From the NCBI GenBank assembly GCA_945915235.1, contig CAMEEX010000005.1, positions 1-47,533 on the forward strand: a DNA stretch of 47,533 nt, written 5' to 3'. Below are positions 25,151-34,704 of this stretch, one piece after another. Source of the stretch: an uncultured Clostridia bacterium (lineage in GTDB: Bacteria; Bacillota; Clostridia; Lachnospirales; Lachnospiraceae). Below the pieces are notes generated by a model, which worked only from the letters and a program-made list of their open reading frames with translations, had not been told where the DNA came from and did not search any database. The translations under genes and the position numbers were made by a program. The stretch's first letter is position 1; each line of letters begins with the position of its first letter.

Positions 25151-26194
25151 TTAGTTTTCCATTGTGTACATTACATGGATATCCTCGTCGGTGAAGCTAA
25201 GTCCCACAGACTTTCCGACCTCGTGGTAGTCCGTCGTGTGAATTTTGTAGTCGCGGCGGTCGGTTTTGACTATAATCTCATAGTGGACGCCCTTAAATAC
25301 TATCGAGGCGACAGTGCCCTTAAGCTTGCTCTTTTCAGGCTCAACGATATCTATATCCTCAGGTCGGAGCACTACCTCGACCTCCTCATTTTCCTTAAAG
25401 CCCTTGTCCACACAAGGGAACTCTATTCCGTCGAAGCACACAAGACAGTCCCTTATCATATTTCCCTCTATGATATTCGAGTCACCGATAAAGTTCGCGA
25501 CAAATCTGTTCTCCGGCTCATTGTAGATGTCCTCAGGAGAGCCAATCTGCTGAATAATACCGTTATTCATTACGACCACGGTATCTGACATCGAGAGAGC
25601 CTCCTCCTGGTCATGTGTCACGAAAATAAAGGTAATTCCGACTTCCTTCTGGATTTTCTTGAGCTCGAACTGCATCTCCTTTCGAAGCTTCGCATCGAGC
25701 GCTCCGAGCGGCTCATCTAATAGAAGCACCTTCGGCTCATTTACAAGCGCTCTCGCAATCGCAACTCTCTGCTGCTGTCCTCCGGAGAGAAGTGTGACAT
25801 CTCTCTTTTCAAAGCCCTCGAGTCCGACGAGCTTTAGCATACGGCTTACCTTCTGGTCAACGACCGATTTGTCAACCTTCTTTAAATTAAGTCCGAATGC
25901 CACATTGTCATGCACATTCAGGAACGGAAAAAGCGCATATTTCTGGAAAACCGTGTTAATCTCCCTCTTGTAAGGCGGAACCTTGGAGATGTCAATTCCG
26001 TTAAATAGAAGCTCTCCCTTGCTCGGCTCCTCGAAGCCTGCTATTATCCTGAGTATGGTCGTCTTGCCGCAGCCGCTCGGCCCTAAAAGCGTGAGGAACT
26101 CATTCTCGTATATATTGAGGTCAATTCCTTTAAGTACCTGCTGGTCATCAAAGTTCTTTGTCAATCCCTTTAATTCAATTATCTTGTTGCTCAT
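25151..26194 (-). CDS. potA: Spermidine/putrescine import ATPase PotA
   Basis: A 347-residue ABC ATPase. Walker A is GPSGCGKTT (about 37-45), signature [15 protein letters not shown], Walker [13 protein letters not shown], switch His [10 protein letters not shown]. The C-terminal third (from about 240) is the TOBE-type regulatory domain typical of polyamine/MalK-type importers ([18 protein letters not shown]). It energises PotBC. AAGGAGAA lies six bases from ATG. The order regulator-potA-potB-potC-potD is the standard Firmicutes arrangement. Confidence 0.95.
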   Translation of the reverse strand: MSNKIIELKGLTKNFDDQQVLKGIDLNIYENEFLTLLGPSGCGKTTILRIIAGFEEPSKGELLFNGIDISKVPPYKREINTVFQKYALFPFLNVHDNVAFGLNLKKVDKSVVDQKVSRMLKLVGLEGFEKRDVTLLSGGQQQRVAIARALVNEPKVLLLDEPLGALDAKLRKEMQFELKKIQKEVGITFIFVTHDQEEALSMSDTVVVMNNGIIQQIGSPEDIYNEPENRFVANFIGDSNIIEGNMIRDCLVCFDGIEFPCVDKGFKENEEVEVVLRPEDIDIVEPEKSKLKGTVASIVFKGVHYEIIVKTDRRDYKIHTTDYHEVGKSVGLSFTDEDIHVMYTMEN

Positions 26195-26216
26195 AATTCT
26201 TCTCCTTCACATTCTG

Positions 26217-26750
26217 CTAGAAGCTTGGCGGCGAGCTAACCCATATGATAACTGCTCCGCTCTTCGACTCTATATAGTGCTTGTACTTAGGCTCAAAGTA
26301 GAATGCCTCCCCCTTCTTCGCCTTGTATCTCTTATTTCCTACTATAATACTGATGGCACCCGACAGCACATATCCGAACTCCTCACCCTCATGCGGGTTG
26401 TCGGGATAGGTCGAGCCTCCCGGCTCAAGTGTCAGTCTTATGGGCTCCATAATGTTCTTCTGGGCATTTGGAATTATCCATTCTATCTTATTATGAAGCT
26501 CCGTGTCCGTCTTTTCAAAATAGTCCTCCTTCTTGAACACGACGCGGTCGTCCTGCGTATCGTCAAAGAAGGTCTTAAGGTCAGTGCCAAGACACTGCAA
26601 AATATCAACAAGTGTCGCTATGGACGGTGATGCGAGGTCCCTCTCAAGCTGTGATATGAAGCCCTTCGACAGCTCTGCCCTGTCCGCGAGCTCCTCCTGC
26701 GTGAGTCCCTTTAAAACTCTAAGTTCCTTTATCTTACTGCCAATCTGCAA
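26217..26750 (-). CDS. XRE-cupin regulator of the polyamine transport operon
   Basis: A 177-residue protein. It has an N-terminal helix-turn-helix (KIKELRVLKGLTQEELADRA, then LSKGFISQLERDLASPS) and a C-terminal cupin (HEGEEFGYVLSGAISIIVGN, then KGEAFYFEP). This is the PuuR-like architecture that senses a small metabolite, here probably a polyamine. The start codon is TTG, eight bases after GGGAGG; no ATG is available. It leads the pot operon, 22 bp before potA. A perfect 8-1-8 palindrome overlaps the region just after its promoter, suggesting autoregulation of the whole operon. Confidence 0.9.
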   Translation of the reverse strand: MQIGSKIKELRVLKGLTQEELADRAELSKGFISQLERDLASPSIATLVDILQCLGTDLKTFFDDTQDDRVVFKKEDYFEKTDTELHNKIEWIIPNAQKNIMEPIRLTLEPGGSTYPDNPHEGEEFGYVLSGAISIIVGNKRYKAKKGEAFYFEPKYKHYIESKSGAVIIWVSSPPSF

Positions 26751-26793
26751 TGTGGATACCTCCCGTCATGCGATGCAAATAATTAAACAAAAA

Positions 26794-26846
26794 GTTTAGC
26801 GACGCTAAACCAAGCACTATTATACATGATATCGCCGCCATGTCAA
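26794..26846 (-). promoter_or_regulatory. Promoter and palindromic operator of the pot operon
   Basis: On the minus strand TTGACA (26841-26846), 16 bp, TATAAT (26819-26824). GTTTAGCG-A-CGCTAAAC at 26794-26810 is a perfect inverted repeat right at or after the expected transcription start, a position suited to repression by the XRE-cupin protein encoded first. Confidence 0.85.
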
Positions 26847-26890
26847 GCTAAAACACCAATATTCTATGTATATTCCATGTAAAATTAAAC

Positions 26891-26925
26891 GGCAGATACA
26901 GGATAATTATTTTCCTGTATCTGCC
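26891..26925 (-). terminator. Terminator of the trpS-DUF4867 unit
   Basis: GGCAGATACAGGA (26891-26903) pairs perfectly with TCCTGTATCTGCC (26913-26925); the minus strand continues GTTTAATTTTAC. It begins eight bases after the stop of the 76-residue protein gene. Confidence 0.85.
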
Positions 26926-26932
26926 GCATTTT

Positions 26933-27163
26933 CTATTCATCAAATTCACATGTCACAAAAAAACCTCTCGGCGTCTCCTCGACGTCCGTAACCTTGCCCT
27001 TCCTTGCCATAAGTCTCTCGGCGAGACGGTAATTTCCCGACATCGCTACAGCGGGCTCTATCGTATAGTAGAAGCTCGACGGAAGCTTTCCCTCCGTGAT
27101 ATCCACCATCTGCCCCACCTCAACCTGACCGGGTCTCTCCATCTTAAACTGCATGGTACGCAT
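26933..27163 (-). CDS. Hypothetical protein, 76 residues
   Basis: A small soluble protein, MRTMQFKMERPGQVEVGQ to the end VTCEFDE, with alternating hydrophobics suggesting a beta-barrel-like fold (GKVTDVEETPRGFFVTCEF). GAGGTGG precedes ATG by seven bases. It starts 14 bp after the DUF4867 gene and is followed by a terminator, so it is the last gene of the trpS unit. I do not recognise a family. Confidence 0.75.
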   Translation of the reverse strand: MRTMQFKMERPGQVEVGQMVDITEGKLPSSFYYTIEPAVAMSGNYRLAERLMARKGKVTDVEETPRGFFVTCEFDE

Positions 27164-27177
27164 ATAAACGCCACCTC

Positions 27178-27813
27178 TTATTCCGCAATGTTGAGATTTT
27201 TTCCCTTGAGTCCGATGAAACTTCCCTTAGGAAGTCCGCCTTCCTCATGTCCGATGAGCCACTTGTTCGTCGCCGTGATGAGCGCATCCTCACCGCCGCA
27301 TACAGGGCACTTCGCATGCTCTGCGGCAAGCTCATAGTTCGTTCCCTTTGGGAGCACTATAGCCACCTGAAAGCCCTTATTGTCCACTCCGCACGGTGCA
27401 TAGTGGAGTGTGGTCGCATACACCTCTACCGCTGTTCCCGCCGGGACGAGGAATGCCTCCATCTTAGACGTATCGTATGTGAAATCGTCCTCCACGTCCC
27501 ACAGATTGCCGAGAATGAGAACCGCATCGGTCGCTGCCACATTTATCTCTGAGCTTCTGTGATACTCAACCGCATTGAGAAGCTGGTTGTGTCCGTTGCA
27601 GTAGCCTATCTGTATAGGAAGCTCGCCATAGAACTTATCCTTAATCTCCTTCGCAACAGCGAGACTCTCAAGATTCCCAACCGCCGGTTCATAAACAACG
27701 CCCTCAGGAAGTTCCGTCTTTTTCATCGCCTCAACGAGTGGGGCAAAATCAATGTTTTTGATAACCCTTCCGTACTTTCTAAATCTCTTGTCCTCCAATG
27801 AAATGATTTCCAT
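27178..27813 (-). CDS. DUF4867 family protein (cupin-like)
   Basis: A 211-residue protein beginning MEIISLEDKRFRKYGRVIKN. It contains IQIGYCNGHNQLLNAVEYH and EAFLVPAGTAVEVYATTLHYAPC, the pattern of DUF4867, a family from Clostridia related to metal-binding cupins. The conserved H, E and H residues (NAVEYH, TLHYAPC) could bind a metal. CPVCGG near residue 180 adds a possible Cys pair. Enzymatic role is not established; a sugar isomerase-like or sensing role is possible. It follows trpS by 24 bp with GAGGAGG upstream. Confidence 0.82.
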   Translation of the reverse strand: MEIISLEDKRFRKYGRVIKNIDFAPLVEAMKKTELPEGVVYEPAVGNLESLAVAKEIKDKFYGELPIQIGYCNGHNQLLNAVEYHRSSEINVAATDAVLILGNLWDVEDDFTYDTSKMEAFLVPAGTAVEVYATTLHYAPCGVDNKGFQVAIVLPKGTNYELAAEHAKCPVCGGEDALITATNKWLIGHEEGGLPKGSFIGLKGKNLNIAE

Positions 27814-27837
27814 ATAACATTACCTCCTCAGATTTGT

Positions 27838-28929
27838 TTACTGCCCCTGATACTTTCTTATATGCTCATCAATGAGAGCCTGGTCTGCAAAGTAATTAAT
27901 CTTCATCGAGTTCTTCACGTCGTCAAGCGTCTTAGCCGCAACCTCCCTCGCAGCCTCGCTTCCCTTCTTAAGAACCTCGTACACATACGCGATATCCTTC
28001 TCGTACTCTTTTCTTCTGGCACGGATAGGATTGAGTTCCTCATTCATTACGTTTATAAGGAACTTCTTTACCTTCACATCGCCGAGACCGCCGCGTCTGT
28101 AGTGAGCCTTGAGCTCATCAAGATTAGCGTAGTCAGGAAGATACTCTGCAAAATGCTCAGGCTTGCAGAAAGCGTCAAGGTATGTAAATACCATGTTGCC
28201 CTCAATCTGTCCCGGGTCCTCAACCCTGATATGGTTAGGGTCGGTGAACATATTTCTCATAATCTTCTCCTTAACGTCAGCCTCGGACTCCGCAAGGTAG
28301 ATGCAGTTTCCGAGCGACTTGCTCATCTTAGCCTTTCCGTCGATGCCCGGAAGTCTAAGACACGCCTTGTTGTCAGGGAGAAGTATCTCCGGCTCAACGA
28401 GCGTATCGCCATATATTCTGTTGAAACTTCGCACAATCTCCTTCGTCTGCTCGAGCATAGGAAGCTGATCCTCTCCCACAGGAACCGTCGTAGCCTTAAA
28501 GGCTGTAATATCGGCAGCCTGGCTTATAGGATATGTGAAAAATCCTACAGGAATACTTGTCTCGAAGCCTCTCATCTGTATCTCAGCCTTAACTGTAGGG
28601 TTGCGCTGAAGTCTTGACACGGTTACAAGGTTGCTGTAATAGAAGGTGAGCTCTGTAAGCTCCGGTATCTGCGACTGAATGAACAGTGTCGACTTAGAAG
28701 GGTCAAGTCCGACAGAGAGATAGTCAAGTGCAACCTCAATTATGTTCTGTCTCACTTTTTCAGGATTGTCCGCATTGTCCGTGAGCGCCTGTGCATCAGC
28801 TATCATTATGAAAATCTTCTCATATTCCCCTGAATTCTGAAGCTCCACTCTTCTCTTGAGCGAGCCCACATAGTGGCCGATGTGAAGTCTGCCCGTAGGT
28901 CTGTCACCTGTTAAAATAATCTTTCCCAT
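27838..28929 (-). CDS. trpS: Tryptophanyl-tRNA synthetase
   Basis: A 363-residue class I synthetase that charges tRNA-Trp. HIGH-type motif is [13 protein letters not shown] and the KMSKS motif is [10 protein letters not shown]. The start at [14 protein letters not shown] is supported by GGAGGAG; the upstream GTG frame extension has no ribosome site. A promoter (TTGACT-17-TATATT) is 75 bp upstream; the leader of about 70 nt contains a hairpin but is too short for a T-box, which controls many Firmicutes trpS genes. It heads an operon with DUF4867 and a small protein. Confidence 0.96.
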   Translation of the reverse strand: MGKIILTGDRPTGRLHIGHYVGSLKRRVELQNSGEYEKIFIMIADAQALTDNADNPEKVRQNIIEVALDYLSVGLDPSKSTLFIQSQIPELTELTFYYSNLVTVSRLQRNPTVKAEIQMRGFETSIPVGFFTYPISQAADITAFKATTVPVGEDQLPMLEQTKEIVRSFNRIYGDTLVEPEILLPDNKACLRLPGIDGKAKMSKSLGNCIYLAESEADVKEKIMRNMFTDPNHIRVEDPGQIEGNMVFTYLDAFCKPEHFAEYLPDYANLDELKAHYRRGGLGDVKVKKFLINVMNEELNPIRARRKEYEKDIAYVYEVLKKGSEAAREVAAKTLDDVKNSMKINYFADQALIDEHIRKYQGQ

Positions 28930-29004
28930 AAAATCTCCTCCGTCCTGCGGTGTGCATGTCCACGCCGTATGCACCGCGCAATTTCAATAAAATACTTATT
29001 AGTA

Positions 29005-29033
29005 AATATATCTCTATTCTTTGCTTTAGTCAA
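29005..29033 (-). promoter_or_regulatory. trpS promoter
   Basis: TTGACT (29028-29033), 17 bp, TATATT (29005-29010) on the minus strand. The following leader can fold GCGGTGCAT with ATGCACACCGC (two-base bulge) directly upstream of the GGAGGAG ribosome site. Confidence 0.75.
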
Positions 29034-29039
29034 TCTGTT

Positions 29040-29906
29040 TCAGTTTAAACCTCTAAAGCCCTTACCGATAATCTCACTGCTGTTCGTTATCATAATGAAG
29101 GTATCCTTGCCGTGGTTAAGCTTGATATAGTTTCGTAGCTCCACCGCCTGTCCTCTCTTTAAGACAGTGAGAATAACATACTTCTGCTTGTGGGTAAAGG
29201 AGCCCTCAGCCTTGAAGGTGGTTGCACCCTTTCCGAGCTCATTGTGAATAAACATGACAATATCGTCCGGCGAGTCCGTTATGATCGTGAAATATTTGCA
29301 CAGATTTACATTCTCAATCGTGCCGTCGATTACGAGAGTCTTTGCCATAAGTCCCACGAATGAGAAAAGTCCCGTTTCGATATCAAATACCATACATGCC
29401 GCCACCGTTATCGCCAGATCGACGATAAAAAGTGCGACGCCTATGTTAAAGCTGGTGTATTTTTTCAATATCATCGCGATGATATCCGTGCCGCCGCCCG
29501 ACGCATTCATATTGAACATCATCGCTGCGCTCACCGCAGGGAGCACAATCGCAAATATGAGCTCGAGCACAGGCTGGTTTGTGAGAGGTCCGTCCATAGG
29601 AAACAGCTTCTCGCACAGGCTGAGTCCCACCGACGTGAGCACACTGACGTACACCGTCTTAATTCCGAAGCTCTTTCCGAGGAAAATAAATCCCACGACG
29701 AGCAGCACCATATTGATAACAAATGTAAACCACGCAGGTGAAAACGGCAGTACCGCACTTAAAATAACTGAGATACCCGTTACTCCTCCGAATGAAAAAT
29801 TGTTCGGGAACTTGAAAACGTACACACCGATTACCAGAACAAGGGTGGCAAGAGTAAGCAGAAGATACTCAAGTGCAACCTGTCCCGCCTTTGTTTTGAC
29901 TTCCAT
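29040..29906 (-). CDS. YitT family membrane protein (DUF161/DUF2179)
   Basis: A 288-residue protein with about five to six hydrophobic segments (residues 10-190) and a C-terminal cytosolic DUF2179 domain (YFTIITDSPDDIVMFIHNEL, then YVILTVLKRGQAVELRNYI). FGGVTGISVIL and MNASGGGTDIIAMILKKY are family hallmarks. Function is unresolved; DUF2179 looks like a small-molecule sensor. Start MEVKTKAG was chosen because GGAGG is six bases upstream. It has its own extended -10 promoter about 80 bp upstream. Confidence 0.9.
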   Translation of the reverse strand: MEVKTKAGQVALEYLLLTLATLVLVIGVYVFKFPNNFSFGGVTGISVILSAVLPFSPAWFTFVINMVLLVVGFIFLGKSFGIKTVYVSVLTSVGLSLCEKLFPMDGPLTNQPVLELIFAIVLPAVSAAMMFNMNASGGGTDIIAMILKKYTSFNIGVALFIVDLAITVAACMVFDIETGLFSFVGLMAKTLVIDGTIENVNLCKYFTIITDSPDDIVMFIHNELGKGATTFKAEGSFTHKQKYVILTVLKRGQAVELRNYIKLNHGKDTFIMITNSSEIIGKGFRGLN

Positions 29907-29939
29907 AATAATCCTCCATGTCACCGCGCTGCAGTGACG
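29904..29939 (-). promoter_or_regulatory. yitT leader hairpin plus ATGGAGGATTA element
   Basis: On the minus strand GTCACTGC-AGC-GCGGTGAC folds into an 8-bp hairpin followed at once by ATGGAGGATTATTATG containing the ribosome site and start. It is one of four such leaders in the window. An extended -10 (TGTTATAAT, 29988-29996) lies upstream. Confidence 0.55.
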
Positions 29940-30147
29940 TTCATTGTCCTTTTTATTGCTTTTCCGTAACACATGCACGGCGCGCATATTATAACATATT
30001 CATATTGTGATTTCTATACAAGATAAAAATAAAATATCCGATACAGCTTTTTAACCAAAAATGTAATTTAGGGTTGCAGTGCATATTTTAGTATGGTAAA
30101 GTATTGATAAATTCTAAAAATTTTATTAAATATGAGGAGGATTTATC

Positions 30148-30750
30148 ATGTTTTGTCCTAATTGCGGAGCACAACTTGAGGACGGCGCTTTATTCTGCGG
30201 CAACTGCGGAACCAAGATAGCCGCTCCGGCTCAGACAGCAGCCACTTCAACGACAGCGGAACCTGTTGCACAGGGAAAACCGCTCGTATCCTTTAAGATT
30301 GGAAATATCGATTTTTCCATCGTCAAGGAGAATATTGATTTTATGGGGCTTATCGCCGCTGTAGTTGCATTCATCTCGTTATTTTTACCTTATATCACAT
30401 ATTCGGTAGAATTTTTTGGCGAGAAAGCTAAGGACTCCATCAACTTTTTCTCAGGCACCACAAGCAACTCCATTTTCATCACAATCGTGCTTATCGTGTA
30501 CATAGCAGCCAACCTCTTTGGAAAGAAGCGCGTGTCACAGATTGCAGCATATGTTGCACTTGCCTTCACACTCATCACTGCAATCGGCGTGGGAAGTGAC
30601 ATTTCCAAGATTAAGGACTCTGTAGGCTATTTCTCAGATGCAGTGAAAATCTACCCGAGCATAGGCTTCTACTTTGAGATTATCGCAGCACTTGTGATGT
30701 CACTCGGCTGGCTCATCAAGTCCAAGCTTCTTCCGCTCATCAAGAAGTAG
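30148..30750 (+). CDS. Zinc-ribbon membrane protein
   Basis: A 200-residue protein on the plus strand. The N-terminus FCPNCGAQLEDGALFCGNCG has two CxxC pairs (residues 3-6 and 17-20) forming a zinc ribbon. An Ala/Thr-rich linker is followed by about four hydrophobic segments (about 65-85, 108-125, 132-150, 172-190) ending in KSKLLPLIKK. Such proteins are abundant in Clostridia with no defined function, possibly sensing or scaffolding at the membrane. AGGAGG is six bases from ATG. It is monocistronic, flanked by a divergent promoter region and a strong terminator. Confidence 0.85.
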   Translation: MFCPNCGAQLEDGALFCGNCGTKIAAPAQTAATSTTAEPVAQGKPLVSFKIGNIDFSIVKENIDFMGLIAAVVAFISLFLPYITYSVEFFGEKAKDSINFFSGTTSNSIFITIVLIVYIAANLFGKKRVSQIAAYVALAFTLITAIGVGSDISKIKDSVGYFSDAVKIYPSIGFYFEIIAALVMSLGWLIKSKLLPLIKK

Positions 30751-30811
30751 AATTACTTCAAGAAGTAATACAACTATTAATTAAAAGCTTTTTAAATATT
30801 ACAATAAAAAT

Positions 30812-30848
30812 CCCCTGAAAGTCGTCCAAATAAAACGACTTTCAGGGG
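30812..30848. terminator. Strong bidirectional terminator
   Basis: A perfect 14-bp stem CCCCTGAAAGTCGT/ACGACTTTCAGGGG with T-rich tails on both strands (TATTTTTTATT on plus, ATTTTTATTG on minus), lying between convergent genes. Confidence 0.93.
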
Positions 30849-30916
30849 TATTTTTTATTCCATATCACACATGATTTTATGTCATATAATTCATATTCTC
30901 TAATTAGTTCATACTC

Positions 30917-32902
30917 CTAATTTGTGACCTCAGCCGCAAGCTGGAGGTCATAGAGCTTTCTGTACACACCGTTCTTTGTTAGCAGCTCCTGATGGTTTCC
31001 GGACTCAACAATTCTTCCCTTATCCATAACCATAATCTTGTCCGCATGCTGTATCGTCGACAGTCTGTGAGCCACCATTATCGTGGTTCTGCCCGTCATA
31101 AGCTTCTCCATCGCCTCGGTAATAAGGCTCTCCGTCTCGGTATCGATGTTCGCGGTTGCCTCGTCGAGAACAAGTATCGAAGGCTTGTAGGCGAGTGTTC
31201 TCGCAAACGATATGAGCTGGCGCTGTCCTGCCGAGAGCGTCGAGCCTCTCTCCGTGACAGGCTCATCGTAGCCGCCCGGAAGCTTGCTTATGAAGCTGTC
31301 AGCGTTGACATATTTTGCCGCAGCCTTAATCTCATCGAGAGTGATGTTCTCATTCCTGAGCGAGATATTGCCCTTGATATCTCCGGTAAAGAGGAACACA
31401 TCCTGCTGCACCTGACCTATCGCACCTCTCAGCACATCGGTGTCGATATCCTTAATGTTCACTCCGTCGATGAGAATTTCTCCCTTCTGAATGTCAAAGT
31501 AGCGTCCTATAAGGTTGAGGATTGAACTCTTTCCCGCTCCCGTCGCACCGACAAACGCCACCTTCTCGCCCGGATTTATCGTAAAGCTGACATCCTTTAG
31601 AATATATTCGTCCTTCTCATATGCAAACCACACATTCTTGAACTCAATCTTTCCGTCAAGCTTCACATCCACAGGTCTTGAAGGGTTCACTATCTCAGGC
31701 TTCACATCGAGTATCTGGAACATCTTCTCAGCCGACGCAAGCGAGGACTGTAGTGTTCCGAACTGCTCGGCAAGCTCCTGTATCGGGTCGAAGAAGGAGC
31801 TTATATAGTTGATAAACACATACAGCGTACCTATTGAGATCGCGCCGCCGAGCACAAGACTTCCGCCTCGTCCCACAATAATTGCAAGCGCCGCTATCGA
31901 CAGCAGATAGATGATAGGTCTGAATATCGCAAATATCATCATCTCCCTGTAGCCTGCCTTATAGAGTCCCTTGCTCTTGCCCTCGAACTCAGCATACTTC
32001 TCCTTCTCGCGTGTAAATATCTGTATGAGCTTCATTCCCGAGATATTCTCTGAGAGGAAGGTGTTGATATCGGTAATCTTGTTTCTCGTTATTCTGTACG
32101 CCTGCCTTGAAAGATGTCTGAACACGAAGGTCAGCACACCGATGAGCGGCAGCAGAAGGAACGAGTAGCCTGCAAGCCTTGCATTTTTTGACAGCATGAC
32201 AACCGCATAGCCGATAATCTTGACAATATTCTTAAAAAGTCTTACGAGCACGCTCGAGAACATCTCGTTGACAGCCTCGGTATCGTTGGTAACTCGCGTC
32301 ACAAGCTTTCCGACCGGCTGAGTATTGAAGAAGCTGAGCGAAAGACTGTGTATATGTGCAAACAGCTCCTCACGCATCTTGTAGATGATATCCTGACCGA
32401 GCTTCTGTAAAAGATAGGTCTGCAATGCGTTCAGCACGAAGCCCGCAAGCAGCGCACCGAGGTACAGCAAAGCCGCACGGCATATTCCCGTGAAATCAAA
32501 ATGTCTTAACTGCTTAAGCTCGTCCCTTGAAAGAATCTTTGCATTTTCAGCATATCCGGCGAGAATATCAGGCCCCGCCTTTTCAAGTATCTCACACTCT
32601 TCTTCCGTTATGTTCTCTGCCATGTAGTAATTGTCGTTGTATAGAAACATCTGATAGTACGGACCGCTCTGACTGCCCGCATCGTAGCTCTTGCTGATGA
32701 ACAAATCGCCGTACTTAACTGCCCCCGGCGCACCCTCCCCGACAACCACATAAGGGTTGTAATAGCCATTGATATAGTAATCTATCGCATTTCCTATTAT
32801 GATTGGCTTGTAGAGTTCAACCGCCGTTATGAGAAGTACCATAACTGACACTATGAACATCGTGAGCGCGTGTGGTTTAAGATATTTTAACAGTCTTTTC
32901 AT
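30917..32902 (-). CDS. Heterodimeric ABC exporter subunit, catalytic half with extracellular insertion
   Basis: A 661-residue permease-ATPase. After the first membrane segment there is an insertion of roughly 90 residues (about 40-130, GYYNPYVVVGEGAPG to SRDELKQL) expected outside the cell, as in BmrD-like subunits. NBD: Walker A GATGAGKSS, Walker B ILVLDEATANID with catalytic Glu, switch His MVAHRLST; its signature LSAGQRQL deviates at G to A. It pairs with the upstream gene product, the starts and stops overlapping by one base (TAATG). Exports drugs, peptides or lipids; substrate unknown. Confidence 0.9.
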   Translation of the reverse strand: MKRLLKYLKPHALTMFIVSVMVLLITAVELYKPIIIGNAIDYYINGYYNPYVVVGEGAPGAVKYGDLFISKSYDAGSQSGPYYQMFLYNDNYYMAENITEEECEILEKAGPDILAGYAENAKILSRDELKQLRHFDFTGICRAALLYLGALLAGFVLNALQTYLLQKLGQDIIYKMREELFAHIHSLSLSFFNTQPVGKLVTRVTNDTEAVNEMFSSVLVRLFKNIVKIIGYAVVMLSKNARLAGYSFLLLPLIGVLTFVFRHLSRQAYRITRNKITDINTFLSENISGMKLIQIFTREKEKYAEFEGKSKGLYKAGYREMMIFAIFRPIIYLLSIAALAIIVGRGGSLVLGGAISIGTLYVFINYISSFFDPIQELAEQFGTLQSSLASAEKMFQILDVKPEIVNPSRPVDVKLDGKIEFKNVWFAYEKDEYILKDVSFTINPGEKVAFVGATGAGKSSILNLIGRYFDIQKGEILIDGVNIKDIDTDVLRGAIGQVQQDVFLFTGDIKGNISLRNENITLDEIKAAAKYVNADSFISKLPGGYDEPVTERGSTLSAGQRQLISFARTLAYKPSILVLDEATANIDTETESLITEAMEKLMTGRTTIMVAHRLSTIQHADKIMVMDKGRIVESGNHQELLTKNGVYRKLYDLQLAAEVTN

Positions 32903-34668
32903 TATTCAGCCACCTCCCCGCTCTTCGTTCCCTTGGCAGCCTCAAGCTGCTGTTTGTCAAACATGCTCTTGTAGATGCCGTTCTTTGCCATGAGCTCGTT
33001 GTGATTTCCAATCTCCACAGCCTTTCCGTCGTCAAGCACCATAATCATGTCCGCATTCTGTATTGTGGATATTCTATGTGCAATGAGTATGGTCGTCCTG
33101 CCCTTTCTGTTCTCCTTGAGATTTTTGAGGATATGCTCCTCAGTGTCCGTATCCACGGCGGAGAGTGCATCGTCAAGTATAAGTATAGGGGCGTCCTTCA
33201 TAAGTGCTCTCGCGATTGAGCTTCTCTGCTTCTGACCGCCCGAGAGCGTAACGCCTCTCTCTCCTACTATGGTCTCATAGCCGTCCGGGAATGCCACGAT
33301 ATTGTCGTGTATGCACGCCGCCTTGGTAGCCTTTATAACCTCGTCCATATCATCACCCCCGGCTCCGAAGGCTATGTTGTGCCTCAGGCTGTCCGAGAAG
33401 AGGAAATTATCCTGCGGAACGTAGGCTATATTCGCCCTCAATACGTTCAACGGAATTTTGTTGATATCCCTGTCATCAATCAATATCATGCCCGGCTTCG
33501 TGTTATACAAGTGGAGCAGAAGATTTACAAGTGTACTCTTTCCATTACCCGTTCTTCCGATTACCGCGAGCGTGGTTCCAGCCGGAACATCAAGACACAC
33601 ATCGTCAAGCGTAGGCTCGGTATGCCCGTTGTGAATAAATGTAAGATGGTTGAAGGTGATATGTCCGTCAATCTTCTCCACCTTGTCTGCATCGGGATCG
33701 TCAAAAATCTCAGGCTTCTCGTCTAAGACCTCCTTAACACGCTTTGCAGACGCAAGTCCCTGTGACATCGTCGTGATGCTCTCGCCAGCCGCAATCATAG
33801 GCCATACAAGCATCGTGACATACTGGTTGAATGCCACGAAACGACCGAGCGTTATGTCGCCGACAAGTGCGAGATAACCACCGTAAAGAAGCGTTATAAG
33901 GCTGCTCGCGCCGATTATGACATCGAGAAGCGGCATAACTATCGCCTGAAGCTTCGCAACGCTCATGTTCTTGTCCCTCGACCTGTCATTGTACTTTAAA
34001 AATGCCTTTAACTCGGCTCTCTCCTGCACGAATGCCTTGATAACGCGCACGCCCGAAAAGCTCTCCTGAACCATGTCCGTGAGGTCGGACAGAGCCTCCT
34101 GCTTCTCGTTAAAGCGCTTCTTCATAATGGCACCGTAGTAGAACTCACCGCCAAAAATAAATAACATCGGTATTATCGCGAGCAATGTCAGTCTCAAATC
34201 TACATAGAAAATCATCTGGCAGATGACCATGACCGCCATGACCGTCGCGTCGAACGCCGATATGACCGCCATACCTATCGCCGAACGGATTGAGTTGAGA
34301 TCATTTATAAATCTCGACATCAAATCTCCCGTCTTGTGCTCGTTGTAATACTCAACCGACATCTTCTCAAGATGTGAGAACATGTCATTTCTCATCTCAT
34401 ACTGAATTTTTCTCGCTGCACCGAAAAGGAACAGTCTCCACAGGAAACGCCCAAGTGCTATTATCGCGCCCACTGCCATGATGGCTGCGATAATCTTTAG
34501 AAGCCCCGACATTCCAAGTGTATGTGCCGTGAGCCCGTCCGTGACCTCACCCGTCAGTCTCGGTATATACAAATTCAAAAAATCCACAACAAACAGTGTG
34601 AGTATACCGCCGATATACTGCCACTTATGTCGTGAGATGTACTTCCATAAAAACTTAAATTCCTGCAT
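32902..34668 (-). CDS. Heterodimeric ABC exporter subunit with degenerate ATPase site
   Basis: A 588-residue half-transporter. Walker A GRTGNGKST, signature LSGGQKQR, Walker B ILILDDALSAVD: the catalytic glutamate after Walker B is Asp, the mark of the non-consensus site in heterodimeric exporters such as TM287/288, LmrCD and BmrCD. The switch His is intact (LIAHRIST). Six membrane segments occupy residues about 15-310. It is translated first, then the partner begins within its stop. No clear separate promoter was seen upstream; AAGGAAG serves as ribosome site. Confidence 0.9.
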   Translation of the reverse strand: MQEFKFLWKYISRHKWQYIGGILTLFVVDFLNLYIPRLTGEVTDGLTAHTLGMSGLLKIIAAIMAVGAIIALGRFLWRLFLFGAARKIQYEMRNDMFSHLEKMSVEYYNEHKTGDLMSRFINDLNSIRSAIGMAVISAFDATVMAVMVICQMIFYVDLRLTLLAIIPMLFIFGGEFYYGAIMKKRFNEKQEALSDLTDMVQESFSGVRVIKAFVQERAELKAFLKYNDRSRDKNMSVAKLQAIVMPLLDVIIGASSLITLLYGGYLALVGDITLGRFVAFNQYVTMLVWPMIAAGESITTMSQGLASAKRVKEVLDEKPEIFDDPDADKVEKIDGHITFNHLTFIHNGHTEPTLDDVCLDVPAGTTLAVIGRTGNGKSTLVNLLLHLYNTKPGMILIDDRDINKIPLNVLRANIAYVPQDNFLFSDSLRHNIAFGAGGDDMDEVIKATKAACIHDNIVAFPDGYETIVGERGVTLSGGQKQRSSIARALMKDAPILILDDALSAVDTDTEEHILKNLKENRKGRTTILIAHRISTIQNADMIMVLDDGKAVEIGNHNELMAKNGIYKSMFDKQQLEAAKGTKSGEVAE

Positions 34669-34704
34669 ACGCTTCCTTTCTTTTCGTGGGACACCCGCGT
34701 AAAT

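Noticed and set aside
28930-29040. T-box leader upstream of trpS (and of ilvE)
   Set aside because: The transcribed leaders are only about 70-80 nt, with no specifier loop or T-box sequence; only simple hairpins are visible.
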